NCBI GenBank assembly: GCA_020634495.1
Contig: JACKBR010000036.1
Coordinates: forward strand, 1 to 49,466
Length of the DNA: 49,466 nt
From: Ardenticatenaceae bacterium
GTDB taxonomy: Bacteria; Chloroflexota; Anaerolineae; Promineifilales; Promineifilaceae
Direction of reading: 5' to 3'
Part shown: positions 47,519 to 49,466 of the stretch, one piece after another
Layout: every line of letters begins with the position of its first letter
Position numbering within the stretch: the first letter of the stretch is position 1
Made by a program: the position numbers and the translations under genes
Notes under the pieces: generated by a model
What the model saw: the letters and a program-made list of their open reading frames with translations, nothing else
Database searches by the model: none
Told to the model about the DNA's origin: nothing

Positions 47519-48499
47519 TTAGGCCGGGTCGTACCGGGCAATGAGTTCATCCAGAAATTGATCAAAGGCGGGGTCGATGGCCTGCCGCGCCGGATCGGCA
47601 TCGTACCAGCCGATGATCTCTTTTGCACCCTGCCAAAACGGGATTGTGGCCACAAAGTCAGGCACGAGCCGCTTGATTTTGCTGTTGTCAAAAATCATGC
47701 TGTGGGCTTTATCGCCCAGCAAGCTGCGGCCCCAATCGGCATCGTGGTGGGCTATGGTGGCGGAGGAGATGTGCACCAGCTTTGCTTCCACTCCGGCAGC
47801 GGCGGCCACCTGCTGGTAAATCTGGTTCCAGCTCAGCAGCTCATCTGAGGTGATGTGGAATACATCGCCAACGGCCGCAGGATTGCCCAGCAGCCCCACG
47901 AACCCTTTGGCAAAATCGCGGTGGTGGGTCAGCGTCCAAAGGGAGGTGCCATCGCCGTGTACCACTACCTTTTTGCCCTGGCGCATCCGGTTGACGATGG
48001 TGTAGCCGCCGCGCATGGGCAGCAGCGTTTGGTCATAGGTGTGAGACGGCCGTACCACAGTCACCGGAAACCCAGTTTCACGATAGGCCCGCATCAGCCG
48101 GTTCTCGCAGGCAATTTTTTGCCGCGAATATTCCCAAAACGGATTGTGCAGCGGCGTCGATTCGGTGACGGGCAAATGGGCTGGCGGCGTCTGGTAAGCT
48201 GAGGCAGAGCTGATAAACACGTATTGTCCGGTGCGGCCCGTAAACAGTTCTAGATCGGTTGCAATATGTTCTGGGGAAAAAGCAATCCAGTTCACAACCA
48301 CATCAAAATGCTCGTCGGCCAGGGCCTCTTTGGCAGCCGCCACATTGCGAATGTCAGTCTGAATTTGTCTGGCCCCGTCTGGCAGCGGGCGGCTGGACTG
48401 CCCCCGGTTGAGCAGCGTGAGTTCGTAGCCACGCGCCAGCGCCAGTTGGGAACAGGCAGAACTGATGATGCCGGTGCCGCCAATAAATAAAACTTTCAT
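47519..48499 (-). CDS. NAD-dependent epimerase/dehydratase-type SDR protein
   Basis: 326 residues of an extended short-chain dehydrogenase. The nucleotide loop is VLFIGGTGIISSACSQLALA (residues 3-22), a Ser is in VFISSASAYQ (~96), and the catalytic Tyr/Lys lie in YSRQKIACENRL (~121). HHRDFAKGFVGLL (~188) and the C-terminal SWNQIYQQVAAAAG resemble the CSP41/UDP-sugar epimerase-like branch. The AAGGAG ribosome site overlaps the stop of the upstream membrane gene (TAAGGAG), so translation is coupled. A nucleotide-sugar substrate is possible. Function is not fixed. Confidence 0.85.
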   Translation of the reverse strand: MKVLFIGGTGIISSACSQLALARGYELTLLNRGQSSRPLPDGARQIQTDIRNVAAAKEALADEHFDVVVNWIAFSPEHIATDLELFTGRTGQYVFISSASAYQTPPAHLPVTESTPLHNPFWEYSRQKIACENRLMRAYRETGFPVTVVRPSHTYDQTLLPMRGGYTIVNRMRQGKKVVVHGDGTSLWTLTHHRDFAKGFVGLLGNPAAVGDVFHITSDELLSWNQIYQQVAAAAGVEAKLVHISSATIAHHDADWGRSLLGDKAHSMIFDNSKIKRLVPDFVATIPFWQGAKEIIGWYDADPARQAIDPAFDQFLDELIARYDPA

Positions 48500-48509
48500 G
48501 ATGAACTCC

Positions 48510-49466
48510 TTATGGGTCTATGCCATAAATTGTAACGGTTTCGTTTTGGAAAATTATTTGGGCCGGCAAGGATACCGGCTGCTGGATTAACGCTTGCTCA
48601 TATTGACCGGCGTAAATCATGGTGATGCCCCATTCCTGTAAAAATGCTTCGCGCCAGGCTGGGGTGGTTTCTTCTGCCCAAAATTGCTCCAGCAGGGCCA
48701 ATTTGCCATCCAGGTCTGTGGTGAAGTCTAGCTGGCCTAAAAAGAGCTTGCCAGAAATGGTTCTGGGCAAATAGTTGCCCAGCGGGTAGGCGGCCAAAAT
48801 GAGATCGTCTGGCTGGCTGTGCTGCCCCAGCCAGGCGGCGGCTTCTACTTCCTGGTTTGCCAGGAACAGGGGGAAATCTTGGGTGGTTACGGCCGTTTTC
48901 ACAAACAAAAATGGAATCAGCAGCGTACTGGGCAGGAAAAGTGCCAGCCACACGCGGCGCAGCGAGGCGTAGGGGGTGGTTGTAAAGCGGGAGAATGTGG
49001 TGTAAAACGGCCGTTTGGCCAGCCAGGGCAGCACGGTTTCTTCTAAATGCCAGGCAGCCAGCGTGGCAATCGGCACCATGATGCCCAGGGCGAAACGCCC
49101 GGTGTAGGGCACAAGGGGCAGGTAGAGCAGCCCAAGGTTGATAATCAGCCACAGCGGCAGCAGCCTCGTTTTGCCTTGCTTCAGCCAGCGGGGGACGGCC
49201 GTAACGGCCAGCCCCCCCAGCAAGCCAGCGCCCACCACAACGGCCAGCGGCGCAGGCGGCGGAATGATATGCTCAAAGCGGGCATAGCTGGCAAAATAGG
49301 GATCCTGATTGGCAAAAACTATGTAATAAAGCAGCAGCAGCCCCATCGGCAGCAGCACAAGGCCGCCCAGCAGCAAATCGCGCCAAAAGTTCTTGCGCTG
49401 TTGGGTGAGCTGCCACAACAAAAAAGCGGTGATGGTAACGGCCGTAACCGGCAAGTGATAGACATA
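48510..49466 (-). CDS. Polytopic membrane protein, C-terminal part, GT-C-like
   Basis: The gene enters from the right edge, and about 318 codons are visible. Six or so hydrophobic segments (LLLGGLVLLPMGLLLLYYIV; PLAVVVGAGLLGGLAVTAV; LPLWLIINLGLLYLPLV; VWLALFLPSTLLIPFLFV) are followed by a soluble C-terminal domain (~residues 210-318; EVEAAAWLGQHSQPDDLILA, then WGITMIYAG). This layout is typical of GT-C glycosyltransferase-like proteins in Chloroflexota. The N-terminal catalytic loops are outside the window, so no firm assignment is possible. It is coupled to the SDR gene (10-nt gap). Confidence 0.65.
   Translation of the reverse strand, partial: YVYHLPVTAVTITAFLLWQLTQQRKNFWRDLLLGGLVLLPMGLLLLYYIVFANQDPYFASYARFEHIIPPPAPLAVVVGAGLLGGLAVTAVPRWLKQGKTRLLPLWLIINLGLLYLPLVPYTGRFALGIMVPIATLAAWHLEETVLPWLAKRPFYTTFSRFTTTPYASLRRVWLALFLPSTLLIPFLFVKTAVTTQDFPLFLANQEVEAAAWLGQHSQPDDLILAAYPLGNYLPRTISGKLFLGQLDFTTDLDGKLALLEQFWAEETTPAWREAFLQEWGITMIYAGQYEQALIQQPVSLPAQIIFQNETVTIYGIDP

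Overview
The window reads as one stretch of a bacterial chromosome, most probably from the Chloroflexota (Anaerolineae-like). This is inferred from gene content, not proven. The pointers are lipoproteins with a 'VEVTRVVEV'-type linker, extracellular tails of repeated Thr-Pro, a Firmicute-like envelope/lipid gene order (Asp23-FakA-DegV-RecG-CoaD-RpmF-FabD-FabG) alongside a mevalonate kinase and a UbiA-type phosphoribosyltransferase, and many TTG/GTG starts. I saw no rRNA, tRNA, CRISPR array or prophage.

Layout. 1-3964 (minus strand): the start of an MDR dehydrogenase, a PaaI-type thioesterase, a RibA-RibD reductase fusion, a half-size permease and endonuclease III. 4043-8678 (plus): a carbohydrate operon of glycogen debranching enzyme, 6-phosphogluconate dehydrogenase, a protein made only of two cyclic-nucleotide-binding domains, and ribose-5-phosphate isomerase, behind a promoter and a palindromic operator candidate. 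8827-17387 (plus): a membrane-anchored molybdenum oxidoreductase, a GT-C-like membrane protein, an SLC12-like transporter, and two membrane coiled-coil proteins with Thr-Pro tails. 17618-23951 (minus): an electron-transfer locus with an octahaem lipoprotein on a collagen-like stalk, a 14-haem membrane-anchored cytochrome, a cytochrome b and a decahaem lipoprotein, 32 CxxCH sites in all. 24495-28677 (plus): gyrA with a structured leader and an AAA ATPase. 28754-34172: a DegV protein, an esterase/ATP-grasp/permuted ATP-grasp cluster, a small zinc-ribbon protein and a YbaK-type deacylase. 34205-45213 (minus): a RAYT transposase remnant between two palindromes, a degenerate Nudix protein, then nusB, Asp23, fabG, fabD, rpmF, coaD, recG, degV, fakA and Asp23. 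45496-49466: a breakpoint joining a leucine-rich-repeat gene fragment to a truncated mevalonate kinase, a UbiA-family transferase, an SDR-type epimerase and the end of a membrane protein.

Two genome-scale signals cut across the genes. First, the palindrome ACGGCCGT occurs about 76 times by hand count, where about one is expected. It lies in genes (all three frames) and between genes, like the HIP1 octamer of cyanobacteria. Second, the intergenic spaces are built from a few families of short repeated words, often arranged as inverted repeats. Several are REPIN-like: two self-palindromic arms in inverted orientation around a spacer. Together with the RAYT remnant they suggest active or recent palindrome dispersal.

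The strongest candidates for something undescribed are the multihaem locus with its collagen-like stalk and EF-hand-like loops, the ACGGCCGT system, and the esterase/ATP-grasp cluster.
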